From: an uncultured Pseudomonadota bacterium
GTDB taxonomy: Bacteria > Myxococcota_A > UBA796 > SXON01
DNA length: 33,537 bases
Direction of reading: 5' to 3'
Assembly: GCA_903891165.1 (NCBI GenBank)
Contig: CAITDR010000082.1
Location: forward strand, 1 to 33,537
Positions 16,814 to 24,824 of the stretch are shown here, in pieces (position 1 is the stretch's first letter; each line of letters starts with the position of its first letter). The position numbers were made by a program, and so were the translations under genes. The notes under the pieces were generated by a model. That model searched no databases. It saw only the letters and a program-made list of their open reading frames with translations, and had not been told where the DNA came from.

Positions 16814-16837
16814 CACTGAATGAGCCCTCATTCAGTG
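16814..16837. repeat. recurring palindrome, copy 2 (24-nt hairpin)
   Basis: Best copy of the family: a perfect 10-bp stem around GCCC, with the shared TGAATGA/TCATTCA core at 16817-16834. It lies between convergent genes ending at 16803 and 16861. There is no T-run on either side, so it is not a classical intrinsic terminator. Confidence 0.85.
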
Positions 16838-16860
16838 GGCTCCGGCGCACCGACCCACAC

Positions 16861-17844
16861 TCATGCCCGCCGACGCCTTAGTCCCAGCACCCCGACCAGC
16901 CCCCAGAGCGCCATCCCGTCCACACTGGAGCAGGAGGAGAGGCGGATATCGTCGCCGGTCAGGCCATCTTCGCCCAGACCTTCCTTGTCCTCGGTCCCGC
17001 CGTCTCCCCCGTTCGTTCCGGCGGGCCGCTTCGCCACCCAGTCGGTCTCGCAGCCCACCTGATAGGCACCGTCCTCGGGAAAAGAACCCTTGGTTCCATC
17101 TGCCATTTCCCAGGAAATCCACCAAGCGGCGCAGTCAGTGACCGCCGGTTTGGCATACCAGATCCCGCGCTCTTTCACGCCATGGATCAGCTCCATCGGA
17201 ACTTTTTTACCGTCCAGCACCACATCCATGGTCACGGGAGCCTTGCTGTCGGCCCAATCGGCGTAGAAAGCGCCGTTGTGGTCGTCTACCGCCATGCGTA
17301 CCGGCGGGCTGCCATCGGTCAGCGTGCCTCCCGAAAAGTCCTGCGTGAAGAAATTGTAGCCACCCGCACTGGCAAAACCCACACCCAGCTCGTTGAAGCC
17401 CGCATTCATAATGTTGGCACGGTGGCCGGAGTGCGAGCACATCCACATCTGCAGCACCGCGTAGCGACCGTCGGCACCGGCATAGGCGATGTTCTCGCCC
17501 AGGTTGGAGCTTTCCGAATAGTAATTTCCGATGCGCGTCCAGGTGTCGGTACCGTCGCAGCTCTCGTGCTGGAAGCAGTTGTTTTCGGCCATGTCAGCCG
17601 AGTGAAGGCGCGCCACTTCGGTCAAAGCATAGTCGATATAAAGCGGATCTTTGGGCTGTTTTTCGTCCTCTGAGAAGTCGGTATCGTAGGAGCAGCCCCC
17701 CTCCCGGTACTCGGCCAGGAACTCGTCCGGCGCAACCCGTGCGGCGTTGGTCCACAGATGTGTCCAGCGCTCCTCCCAGGATGGATAGCCGTCCCGAACG
17801 TCGCCGTAGCCAGCCAGAGCCATTGGAAGGAGGAGGATATACAT
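16861..17844 (-). CDS. CAP/SCP-domain secreted protein with MYXO-CTERM-like tail
   Basis: 327 residues from ATG 17844, which shares a base with the stop of the SRPBCC gene (TGATG). A very short export signal (MYILLLPMALA, then GYGD) precedes a CAP (SCP/PR1) domain: LHSADMAENNCFQHESCDG, NLGENIAY, MWMCSHSGHRANIMN and GVGFASAGGYNFFTQDF give the family's His/Glu/His residues. An unassigned beta-rich region follows. The end is SSCSSVDGMALWGLVGVLGLRRRRA, i.e. Cys, hydrophobic helix and Arg run, a MYXO-CTERM-like sorting signal (quoted here in parts: SSCSS, WGLVGVLGL, RRRRA). Such proteins are believed to be processed by a myxosortase and surface-attached. The function of bacterial CAP proteins is generally unknown. 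Confidence 0.85.
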   Translation of the reverse strand: MYILLLPMALAGYGDVRDGYPSWEERWTHLWTNAARVAPDEFLAEYREGGCSYDTDFSEDEKQPKDPLYIDYALTEVARLHSADMAENNCFQHESCDGTDTWTRIGNYYSESSNLGENIAYAGADGRYAVLQMWMCSHSGHRANIMNAGFNELGVGFASAGGYNFFTQDFSGGTLTDGSPPVRMAVDDHNGAFYADWADSKAPVTMDVVLDGKKVPMELIHGVKERGIWYAKPAVTDCAAWWISWEMADGTKGSFPEDGAYQVGCETDWVAKRPAGTNGGDGGTEDKEGLGEDGLTGDDIRLSSCSSVDGMALWGLVGVLGLRRRRA

Positions 17845-18335
17845 CAAGATTTCCGGATCCAGCGGTTGATCACTTCGGCCGTTTTGGCATAGGAATTCTC
17901 CAGCTCACTCACGATGCCCTGCTCGATCTTTCCGCCTACCAGGGGGATGGACACCTTCATCTCACCGCTGACCACCCGCTCGCAGCTCTCGGGTCCAGTG
18001 GCCACGATCTTGGAAGTACCGGCACACTTTACCTTGTCCGCCGCAAAAGCCGGGATCACCTTCCAGGCGGTGCTGTGTTTGGCCAGATCGGACTCCATCT
18101 CCTGGTCGTAGACCAAGCGATCCGCGCCCACCGCCGAGCGCATCAGCCCCGGCAGCTCCTTCCGCGACGTGATGCGCACCCGCTCGCTCAAGATGCCGTT
18201 GCGCTCTTCACTCTTCAGAACGCTGACATCCACATTTGCGGCTTCGCGCGTCTCTTTTTCAAACGCAGGATCCCGGATGATTGCCCAGAGCTTCTGCGCA
18301 CTGCAGGGAAAACGTTGAACGATACGGATTTCCAT
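17844..18335 (-). CDS. SRPBCC-superfamily protein (DUF2505-like)
   Basis: 163 residues, one START-like helix-grip fold. It begins MEIRIVQRFPCSAQKLWAII, the usual beta1-alpha1 pattern of polyketide cyclase/START domains. It contains a late strand pair (CERVVSGEMKVSIPLVGGKI) and a long C-terminal helix (ELENSYAKTAEVINRWI). The layout matches DUF2505-type proteins, which may bind hydrophobic ligands in the cytoplasm; no substrate can be inferred. It is coupled to the CAP-domain gene downstream and divergent from the subtilase-fold gene at 18477. No good Shine-Dalgarno is seen before ATG 18335. Confidence 0.75.
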   Translation of the reverse strand: MEIRIVQRFPCSAQKLWAIIRDPAFEKETREAANVDVSVLKSEERNGILSERVRITSRKELPGLMRSAVGADRLVYDQEMESDLAKHSTAWKVIPAFAADKVKCAGTSKIVATGPESCERVVSGEMKVSIPLVGGKIEQGIVSELENSYAKTAEVINRWIRKS

Positions 18336-18476
18336 GCAGTGAGGGTAAAACCGATCTGCCCCTCCCGCAACTGACCCCTGTCAAGGAATCGGAAAGAGTC
18401 GGCGGGGCTGGGCTCGACGGTGCCTTCAGGGTAGAAGCGCGGGCGAAGATCCGCTATCCTGCTGCCCGAGGCGCCG
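18336..18476. promoter_or_regulatory. divergent intergenic region
   Basis: 141 bases between divergent starts, expected to carry both promoters. A TATCCT at 18455-18460 could be a -10 for the large secreted gene and a GAGG ribosome-binding site lies five bases before its ATG, but no -35 is convincing. Confidence 0.4.
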
Positions 18477-21400
18477 ATGTTCCTACTCAGTCTGCTCAGC
18501 CCCGTTTTTGCGGAATTGCCACTTCCTCCCTACCCTCAATGTGGAGAGGTGGACCGCAACGACCTCTGTCCCGCCGACTATGACGGGGATTGGTGGCTTT
18601 CTTCCTACATTCCGTCGGGCTCGCGTAACACCGTCCGCGAGGGCGAGCGCAACCTGGGGAGCGGCTGCGCCGCCGATCTGGCCTGGCGTACCACCACCGG
18701 CCGCTTCGACGTGATCGTGGTGTTGGCCGATACCGGAATCAACTGGGCAGACAACGACTATCAGCGAAATGTAGCCCTCAATACAGCGGAGCTGCCGCTG
18801 CCCCAGTCCGCCGACGGCTCCGAGTCGCCTAGCTATGATCTCGACGGAAACGGGCTGGTAAACATCAGTGACTACGCCTCAGATCCGCGGGTGAGCATGG
18901 CCGCGGGTGTGGACGGCGCCGACAGCATGCTGGACGCCTCCGACCTGATCTACAGCTTCTCCGACGGCGTGGATGACGACGGCAACGGCTTTGCCGACGA
19001 CATCGCGGGCTGGGACTTTTTCCAGAACGACAACGACCCCTACACCAGCTACTTCGAGGGTTTTGGCGATCATGGCGGCGGTGTGGTGGAGGACATGGTC
19101 TCCGAGGGCGGCGCCGACTCGGGCGGAAATATCGGTGTCTGTCCTGGATGTTCTCTGCTTCCCCTGCGTATCGCCGACTCGATTGTGTCCGACGGCGGAC
19201 GTGTGGCCCAGGCCATCGTCTATGCCGCCGACCGGGGCGCCTCGGCGATGAGCATGGCCACCGGGGCCATCAATTCGCCGGACTACCTTCAAACGGCCGT
19301 CGCCTATGCCGAGTCCAAGGGGGTGGTGATGGTGGGCGCCGCAGGCGACGAAAATGCCTACCACCACAATTTTCCCTCCGTGCTCGATGGCATCCTATAT
19401 GTCCACTCGGTCACCGCTCCGGCGGACGAGTACAACGGCACCTATTCCTATTTCAACATCTGGAATTGCAACAACTGGGGCCCACGGCTCCAGCTGGTCG
19501 CGGCCTCGTCCGCCTGTGCAACCGGTGCGGTGGCGGTGACGACGGGTTCGGCGGCGCTGATCAAGGCGGCCGGTCGGGACAATGGTCTGGAGCTGTCGGC
19601 GCAGGAAGTCTACCAGCTCCTTGCACAGACCGCTGACGACGTGTGGTTGAGTGAAGAGGAGATTCGAACAGCAGATACTTACCCTTCCGCTGAGGGATGG
19701 GATCCCTACTTCGGCTACGGGCGTGTGAACGTGGGCCGTGCGGTTGCACGGGTGAACGCCGGGGAAATCCCGCCCACCGCCACCATCTCCTCCCCATCCT
19801 GGTTTCAAGTCATTGATCCCGGCGTTGGCAGCATCGACATCAACGGGACGGTGGCGGCACGCGGCGGCAGCTACAGCTGGAAGCTGGAGCTGGGCACCGG
19901 CGAAGATCCCCGGAGCTGGGAAGAAGTGGGCAGCGGCTCGGGCACCGAGAGCTTCAGCGGCAGCTTGGCCACGGTGGACATCTCCAGCTTGCCCGCCGCG
20001 ATGGTGGCCGAGCCCGAGCGCACCGAGACGGTGCTTGGCAAGGTCGCCCGTGTCTTTGCGCCTGCGGTCACCCTGCGCCTGTCCATCACCGATGGCGATG
20101 GTCTGAAAGGGGAGTTCCGCAAAACCTTTTTTGTGCAGGAAGACCCGGATCGGGTGGAAGGCTTCCCGCTCAAACTCAGCGGCTCCGCCGAGTCTTCGCC
20201 CAACCTCGCTGACCTGGATGGCGACGGCATCCTGGAGATCGTGCTGGCCGATGCCTCTGGCTTTGTGCATGTACTGGATGGAACTGGCGTAGAGCTGCCC
20301 GGATGGCCGGTGCGTTCCGACGCCACCCGCTTCCCCCGGACCGGGCAGGCGGGCGACAACATCGGCACCCTCTACGATCGCTTCTTGGGCTCGGCGGCCA
20401 TCGGGGATCTCGATGGGGACGGTAGTTCGGAGGTGGTGGTGCCCTCCACCGAGGGCAAAGTGTACGCCTGGCATGCCGACGGGAGCCCCGTGGCTGGCTT
20501 CCCGGTGGCGATGATCGGGCGTCCGGCCGAGGAGTACGGACCCGCCGACGACTGGGACAACGGCTTTATGGGCGGCGCAGCCCTGGAAGACCTGGATGGG
20601 GACGGCACCCTGGAGATCGTGGCCGGGGGCATGGATCAGCGCCTCTATGTGTGGGACCACAGCGGCGCCGACTGGGGCCCCTACCCCATTGTTTTATGTG
20701 CGGAGGAGCTCTGCGGTCGCGACGGATCCCGGATGATCAATACGCCCGCCATCGGCGACATTGACGGGGACGGCGCCCTGGACATCGCCATCGGCACCAA
20801 CGAAGCGGTGAAGGACGGAAAAGCCTCGATCTCCTATGTGATCGACGCCACCAGCGGGACCGCGCTGGCAGGCTGGCCGCTGCAGGAGATTGGCCTGGTG
20901 AACACCGCGGCCCTGTTGCCCATCGTCGGGGAAGGGCACCCCGCCTCCATCGCGCTGGCAGACCTGGATGGCGACGGCACCTTGGAGCTTGCAAACCCGA
21001 TCATGCTCGGAACCACCGATCTCTACAAATATGACGGAACGAAATATCTCGATCTGAGCTATGTGGGCTCCGACTACGACAACGACAACAATACCACTGA
21101 GCCCTCTTTTGCGCAGATGAACACGCAGCCCGCCTTTGGGGACTTAAGCGGCGACGGCGTGCCGGACTATGTGCAGGGCGGCACCGGGGCCCTGTATCTG
21201 GTCACCCTGGCGCTCAAAAACTACGGCGACTTCCAGCACGTAGTCGGCGCCTGGGACGGCAAGAGTGGCGCGGCTCTGCCCGGTTGGCCGCGGCAGATCG
21301 AGGATCTCCAGTTCCTGGTATCGCCTGCGATTGCCGATGTGTCGGGCGACGGAAAAGCCGAGGCGATCCTGGGCTCTGCGGGCTATCTGGTCCATGCCTG

Positions 21401-21761
21401 GGACGGCGAGGGCAAGGAGGCCGAGGGCTGGCCCAAGTTCACCGGCAACTGGATCCTGGGCAGTGCCGCCGTCGGGGATCTCGATGGGGACGGCTATGTA
21501 GAGGTGGTGGTCAGCACCCGCGAGGGCTACCTGTGGGCCTGGCACACCAAGGGTCGGGCCGACCAGGATCTGCAATGGGCCAGTATGAACCACGATTCCC
21601 GGAACACCCGCAACTTCGAGACGCCGCTGGACGCCCAGGCGGGCCCCCCCGGGGACAACGACAACGAGGACAAGGACTGCGGCTGTGGGGATGACGACAA
21701 GGGCGAAGCGGCCCTGCTGCTGCTTCCGCTGCTTGCTCTACGTCGGCGTCGTCGTAGCTGA
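18477..21761 (+). CDS. secreted subtilase-fold protein (probably inactive) with FG-GAP repeats and MYXO-CTERM-like tail
   Basis: 1094 residues. Export signal MFLLSLLSPVFA; then an S8 (subtilisin-like) domain to about residue 430. The Asp is present (VLADTGIN, D85). The family insert DDDGNGFADDIAGWDF is followed by a His (GDHGGG, H199). However, the oxyanion Asn position reads AAGDEN (D291), and the GTS-x-A catalytic Ser segment reads SSACATGAVA, with Ala346 at the Ser position. About residues 560-1060 hold some eight FG-GAP/VCBS-like blades with DLDGDG calcium loops (for example AIGDLDGDGSSEVVV), probably a beta-propeller. The end is CGCGDDDK, a Leu-rich helix and RRRRRS, a MYXO-CTERM-like anchor. 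It is likely a surface-displayed adhesion or binding protein built on a dead protease fold. Confidence 0.85.
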   Translation: MFLLSLLSPVFAELPLPPYPQCGEVDRNDLCPADYDGDWWLSSYIPSGSRNTVREGERNLGSGCAADLAWRTTTGRFDVIVVLADTGINWADNDYQRNVALNTAELPLPQSADGSESPSYDLDGNGLVNISDYASDPRVSMAAGVDGADSMLDASDLIYSFSDGVDDDGNGFADDIAGWDFFQNDNDPYTSYFEGFGDHGGGVVEDMVSEGGADSGGNIGVCPGCSLLPLRIADSIVSDGGRVAQAIVYAADRGASAMSMATGAINSPDYLQTAVAYAESKGVVMVGAAGDENAYHHNFPSVLDGILYVHSVTAPADEYNGTYSYFNIWNCNNWGPRLQLVAASSACATGAVAVTTGSAALIKAAGRDNGLELSAQEVYQLLAQTADDVWLSEEEIRTADTYPSAEGWDPYFGYGRVNVGRAVARVNAGEIPPTATISSPSWFQVIDPGVGSIDINGTVAARGGSYSWKLELGTGEDPRSWEEVGSGSGTESFSGSLATVDISSLPAAMVAEPERTETVLGKVARVFAPAVTLRLSITDGDGLKGEFRKTFFVQEDPDRVEGFPLKLSGSAESSPNLADLDGDGILEIVLADASGFVHVLDGTGVELPGWPVRSDATRFPRTGQAGDNIGTLYDRFLGSAAIGDLDGDGSSEVVVPSTEGKVYAWHADGSPVAGFPVAMIGRPAEEYGPADDWDNGFMGGAALEDLDGDGTLEIVAGGMDQRLYVWDHSGADWGPYPIVLCAEELCGRDGSRMINTPAIGDIDGDGALDIAIGTNEAVKDGKASISYVIDATSGTALAGWPLQEIGLVNTAALLPIVGEGHPASIALADLDGDGTLELANPIMLGTTDLYKYDGTKYLDLSYVGSDYDNDNNTTEPSFAQMNTQPAFGDLSGDGVPDYVQGGTGALYLVTLALKNYGDFQHVVGAWDGKSGAALPGWPRQIEDLQFLVSPAIADVSGDGKAEAILGSAGYLVHAWDGEGKEAEGWPKFTGNWILGSAAVGDLDGDGYVEVVVSTREGYLWAWHTKGRADQDLQWASMNHDSRNTRNFETPLDAQAGPPGDNDNEDKDCGCGDDDKGEAALLLLPLLALRRRRRS

Positions 21762-21776
21762 TTCCTGTCCTTCTGT

Positions 21777-21794
21777 TGAATGAAGGCTCATTCA
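21777..21794. repeat. recurring palindrome, copy 3
   Basis: TGAATGA-AGGC-TCATTCA, 15 bases after the large secreted gene. On the plus strand a G-C and a G-U pair extend the stem to nine. A five-T run occurs 16 bases later (21811-21815). Confidence 0.85.
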
Positions 21795-21823
21795 GCTGAA
21801 GAGAAGGGCCTTTTTGTGAGGGA

Positions 21824-21847
21824 GGCTGAATGAGGCCTCCTTCAGCC
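21824..21847. repeat. recurring palindrome, copy 4 (imperfect)
   Basis: GGCTGAATGA-GGCC-TCCTTCAGCC, ten-position stem with one mismatch (21831 with 21840). It lies 29 bases after copy 3 in the same 99-bp convergent gap, just past the stop of the N-acetyltransferase gene. Copies 3 and 4 can also pair with each other. Confidence 0.8.
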
Positions 21848-21860
21848 AAAACCCGCCCCC

Positions 21861-22712
21861 TCAGCCCGCAACCAGCTCCCCAAAAGGGTAGAGGCGGAAT
21901 TCTGTTCCAGCCGGAAAGTGCAGACCAAAGTGCTGATCCAGAAAAGACAAAAGCTCGTCGGGAGAAGCCGCCTTTTGTACCTCCGCCCGGCCATCGGCAG
22001 CCCGCAGCGTCAGCTCGTTGTTCAGCAGGGAGAGACGGCGCCCGCCGGGCGCTGATCGCGCCACGACCAAGCGATTGCGAAAATGGGAATTCGGGTGGGC
22101 AGAGGTGAACCAATTGCCCAGCTCCCGGTCGATCTCGTACATGAGCTCCCCGGTGAACTCGCAGACATCCACCCAGCTCTCCCCTTGGCGGGCTTGGTGA
22201 AAAAACTTCCCATCTTCCTTCACAATTCGGCGCGGCTCATGGGCCGTGGGCTGCTCCCCGTCCGCAAACAGACGGATGGCGGAGGTCAAGGAAAGGCCGC
22301 CCACCCCCACATCGACGATCCAGCTCTCCCCGTCGAGCTCCACCCGCACAAAAACGTGGGTACGCGGCGGTATAAAATCGCGGGGTCGCCCGATACGCAC
22401 CCGCGCACTCAGCGGCTGCACCTCGAAGCCCAGCTTCTGGAGAACCGCCAGGAAAAGACTGTTCTGCTCAAAACAATAGCCGCCACGCCCCTCAAAAACC
22501 AGCTTCTTCTGGACCGCCCCCAGCTCCAGATCGATGCCCCGCTCCAGGAGCACATCCAGATTTTCAAAGGGGATGCTGGAGACATGGGCCAGCGAAAGTG
22601 CATCCAGGGTGGCGCGCGAGACATCGCGAGGGCCATGGTAGCCGATGCGCGAAAAATAGGCGTCCAGGTCCAGGATCGCGAGGGTTTCGGGGGAGTAGGT
22701 GGCTGGGATCAT
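21861..22712 (-). CDS. nat: arylamine N-acetyltransferase
   Basis: 283 residues, the usual NAT length. The Cys-His-Asp triad is complete: RGGYC80FEQN, RTH119VF and IVD134VGVGG, with the conserved IPFENLD near residue 50. NAT enzymes move acetyl or other acyl groups from CoA to arylamines or hydrazines; close relatives also act in natural-product amide closure. It is last in a tight minus-strand run after the radical SAM, Mpo1-like and 41-residue genes (gap 36 bases), so it could modify a product of that cluster, which is inference. Confidence 0.94.
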   Translation of the reverse strand: MIPATYSPETLAILDLDAYFSRIGYHGPRDVSRATLDALSLAHVSSIPFENLDVLLERGIDLELGAVQKKLVFEGRGGYCFEQNSLFLAVLQKLGFEVQPLSARVRIGRPRDFIPPRTHVFVRVELDGESWIVDVGVGGLSLTSAIRLFADGEQPTAHEPRRIVKEDGKFFHQARQGESWVDVCEFTGELMYEIDRELGNWFTSAHPNSHFRNRLVVARSAPGGRRLSLLNNELTLRAADGRAEVQKAASPDELLSFLDQHFGLHFPAGTEFRLYPFGELVAG

Positions 22713-22748
22713 AAAAACTCCGCCGGGCCATGTAGCCTGAGAAAAAGC

Positions 22749-22874
22749 CTACCGCATCGACCGATTGTTCCCGCTGGCATTGGTCGGATGCCCCGCCGAA
22801 ACCACCTTGGCCAGCGCCGTCAGAATCAGCTCCCGTGGCCCCTTCTTCAGCACTTCACGCAGCTTCTCACGCAT
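22749..22874 (-). CDS. 41-residue small protein
   Basis: ATG at 22874 with GGGAG (22880-22884) five bases upstream, ending TAG at 22749-22751. The product begins MREKLREVLKKGPRELILTA and ends HPTNASGNNRSMR. The first ~28 residues should form an amphipathic basic helix; the tail is polar and flexible. It lies between the Mpo1-like and NAT genes on the same strand, with a palindrome copy 15 bases upstream of its start. The ribosome-binding site and position support a real gene; I recognise no family. A peptide precursor or a small regulatory or membrane-associated protein are all possible. Confidence 0.6.
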   Translation of the reverse strand: MREKLREVLKKGPRELILTALAKVVSAGHPTNASGNNRSMR

Positions 22875-22889
22875 AGTCTCTCCCGACGC

Positions 22890-22907
22890 TGAATGAAGCC
22901 TCATTCA
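22890..22907. repeat. recurring palindrome, copy 5
   Basis: TGAATGAAGCCTCATTCA, the same sequence as copy 1. It lies between the stop of the Mpo1-like gene and the Shine-Dalgarno of the 41-residue gene, within a presumed operon. Here it could affect translation or partial termination rather than end a transcription unit. Confidence 0.85.
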
Positions 22908-22924
22908 TCCAAAACACGCCTGCC

Positions 22925-23251
22925 TCAAGCCGGATCCGCAACCCCCTGCCAGTAGCGCCCCTGCCACATCCGCCCGTACATGCGAAAATCGCCCAACAGC
23001 GACCAGATCGGGTGCTGAAAGGTGGCCGGGCGGTTTTTCTCCACGATGAAGTGCCCGATCCAGGCCGGACCGTAGCCGGCCACCGGCCAGAACAGCACCA
23101 TCCACGGATTGCCCTGGAAAATTGTGGCGACGATCAGCCCCAAAAAACCCGAGGTACCCGCAAAATGCAGCCAGCGATTCATCGGATCGCTGTGTTCCCC
23201 GAGGTAGTAGGGCCAGAATTCTTCAAAATAGCGGAAGGTGGGGCGACTCAC
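22925..23251 (-). CDS. Mpo1-like / DUF962 membrane protein
   Basis: 108 residues. The frame extends upstream over the radical SAM gene, but the GTG at 23251 (SRPTFRYFEEFWPYYLGEHS) overlaps that gene's stop as GTGA and starts exactly at the family's N-terminus, so I choose it. Motifs HSDPMNRWLHFAGT, GYGPAWIGHFIVEKNRPATF and HPIWSLLGDFRMY match DUF962, whose yeast member Mpo1 is an Fe-dependent dioxygenase of 2-hydroxy fatty acids. The His residues and two hydrophobic segments (GFLGLIVATIF, PWMVLFWPVAGYG) are kept. Activity on a lipid is plausible but unproven here. Confidence 0.85.
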   Translation of the reverse strand: MSRPTFRYFEEFWPYYLGEHSDPMNRWLHFAGTSGFLGLIVATIFQGNPWMVLFWPVAGYGPAWIGHFIVEKNRPATFQHPIWSLLGDFRMYGRMWQGRYWQGVADPA

Positions 23252-24741
23252 GCCGTCTCCGCCGACGTCCCCATCCCGAAGACCTTCTTCAACATCGAAA
23301 AGTCTACATTCTCGGCGTTGTAGAAGAGGAAAGAGAAGAGGTTGGAGGCGGAGGCGTACTTGTACACATCCCGCCAGGAGTGGATGGTCTCCAGGTGCCG
23401 CGCCATCGTGATCGGACGGAAGTAGAATTCCCGGTAAAACTGTCGATGGAAGTCGATCAAGTCCGAGGGCTCCAGCCCCCAGGGCACAAAGGTGGGCTCC
23501 CAGAAGCTCTTTTCGTCGGTACTCTCGTTCACCAGGCGGCCCCATTTGGTGCCTTCACGCTCCCAGATCTCCATCTGCGGGGTCTTGGGAAGCAGGGTGT
23601 TGATCTGCACGGTCACGTCGTGAAGCGGGATCGACTTGGCGAACTCGATGGTCTCCTGAATGGTCTCCTTGCTGTCCGGCATATGTCCCAGGATGAAGAA
23701 GGCTTTTGGACGCAGACCTACTTCGTGGGCGGCGGTCACCGCGGCGCGGATCTTGTCCTTGGTGATGCCCTTGGAGATGAAGTCCAGCACCCGATCCGAG
23801 CCCGACTCGATGCCAAAGCGCGTCCGCCAGCAGCCGGAGTCCTTCATCCGCTGCAACAGCTCCCGGTCCACCACCTCTACGCGAGAAGAGCAGGTCCAAC
23901 TAACTTTCTTCGGAATATCCCGGCGGATAAACTCCTCGCAGATGCCCAGCACCCGCTTCTTGCTGGCGCAGAAGAGGGAGTCCACAAAAGCGATGTCCTT
24001 CGCGCCGAAGTCGCGGACAAGGTGCTCCACCTCGTCGGCGATGTACTCGGGCGAGTGGCTGCGGTAGCCGGACTTCGCCTTCTGGCAGAAAGCGCAGGCG
24101 TGGGGACAGCCACGCGACGTGATCATCGCGAACTTCGGCGTGGCGTGTTCGTCGATGGGAATGGGCTTGTAGAGGTCCGGTGGCAGCAGGTGCCGTGCGG
24201 GAAAGGGAAGCTTGTCCAGATCCTTGAAGCGCGGACGGGCGGGCGTGAACTGAATCGCTCCTTCCTCGCGATAGACGATGCCCTGCACATCCCGCAGCGG
24301 CTTGTGGCCCTTGTAGACCTCCATCAGCTCCAGCATGGTGTGCTCGCCCTCAGAGAGGACCCCCACATCAAACCAGGGCCAGCCCATCGCCTCCTGCGGC
24401 AGCAGGGTGACGTGGTAGCCGCCGAGCACGATGGGCACCGAGGGCATGGCCTCCTTCAGGGCCTTCGCGAGCAGCTTGGTAGTCTCGAATACAACCGTAG
24501 TGGATCCGATGCCGATCACCTCCGGTTTGAGGCGCTCGACCTCGCGTACGGTGGCGGCGATGTCGTAGCGGGCGGCGGCCGCGTCGATAGCCGAGACTTT
24601 GTAGCCGTGGGTTTCCAACATCGAGGCGATGTAGAGAATGCCCAGTGGAGCTGAATTATAGAAGAGGTAGGCCGTAACCGGGCTCACATGCCCGTGGGCG
24701 AGCACCGTATCCAGGGGCGGGTTGATCAGGGTGACGCGCAT
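23248..24741 (-). CDS. B12-binding radical SAM enzyme
   Basis: 497 residues from ATG 24741 (MRVTLINPP), with GGAG six bases upstream. The N-terminal ~150 residues form a cobalamin-binding Rossmann domain (APLGILYIASMLETHGYKV, IVLGGYHVTLLP). The radical SAM domain carries the 4Fe-4S ligands in RGCPHACAFCQ (near residue 210), followed by FVDSLF and FGIESGSDRVL. A C-terminal ~100 residues are unassigned. The family includes BchE-type cyclases, methylases and hopanoid/lipid-modifying enzymes; the substrate cannot be read from sequence. It leads a minus-strand run with Mpo1-like, 41-residue and NAT genes, which hints at a shared small-molecule, lipid or peptide product. Confidence 0.9.
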   Translation of the reverse strand: MRVTLINPPLDTVLAHGHVSPVTAYLFYNSAPLGILYIASMLETHGYKVSAIDAAAARYDIAATVREVERLKPEVIGIGSTTVVFETTKLLAKALKEAMPSVPIVLGGYHVTLLPQEAMGWPWFDVGVLSEGEHTMLELMEVYKGHKPLRDVQGIVYREEGAIQFTPARPRFKDLDKLPFPARHLLPPDLYKPIPIDEHATPKFAMITSRGCPHACAFCQKAKSGYRSHSPEYIADEVEHLVRDFGAKDIAFVDSLFCASKKRVLGICEEFIRRDIPKKVSWTCSSRVEVVDRELLQRMKDSGCWRTRFGIESGSDRVLDFISKGITKDKIRAAVTAAHEVGLRPKAFFILGHMPDSKETIQETIEFAKSIPLHDVTVQINTLLPKTPQMEIWEREGTKWGRLVNESTDEKSFWEPTFVPWGLEPSDLIDFHRQFYREFYFRPITMARHLETIHSWRDVYKYASASNLFSFLFYNAENVDFSMLKKVFGMGTSAETA

Positions 24742-24824
24742 GGAATCTCCGCTCTCCCTTAAATACCGCATTTCCAGAACTTCGGCGGTAGGACGGCGTA
24801 CACGGTCTGTGGTACCTTCGCCAG
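24742..24824. promoter_or_regulatory. divergent intergenic region
   Basis: 83 bases between the divergent radical SAM gene and the gene at 24825. The minus gene has a clear ribosome-binding site. The plus gene has none, so it may be leaderless or start elsewhere. Confidence 0.4.

Noticed and set aside
18455-18460. TATCCT, and similar hexamers at 15434, 24813 and 27346, as sigma-70 promoters
   Set aside because: None has a recognisable -35 at proper spacing; distances to the start codons differ widely. Not strong enough for separate promoter calls.
22925-23545. 206-residue version of the Mpo1-like protein
   Set aside because: The first 98 codons overlap the radical SAM gene in another frame and resemble no family; GTG 23251 gives the normal start.
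23122-24654. 510-residue open frame on the plus strand
   Set aside because: Antisense to the radical SAM gene, whose motifs are unambiguous; high G+C keeps the opposite frame open.
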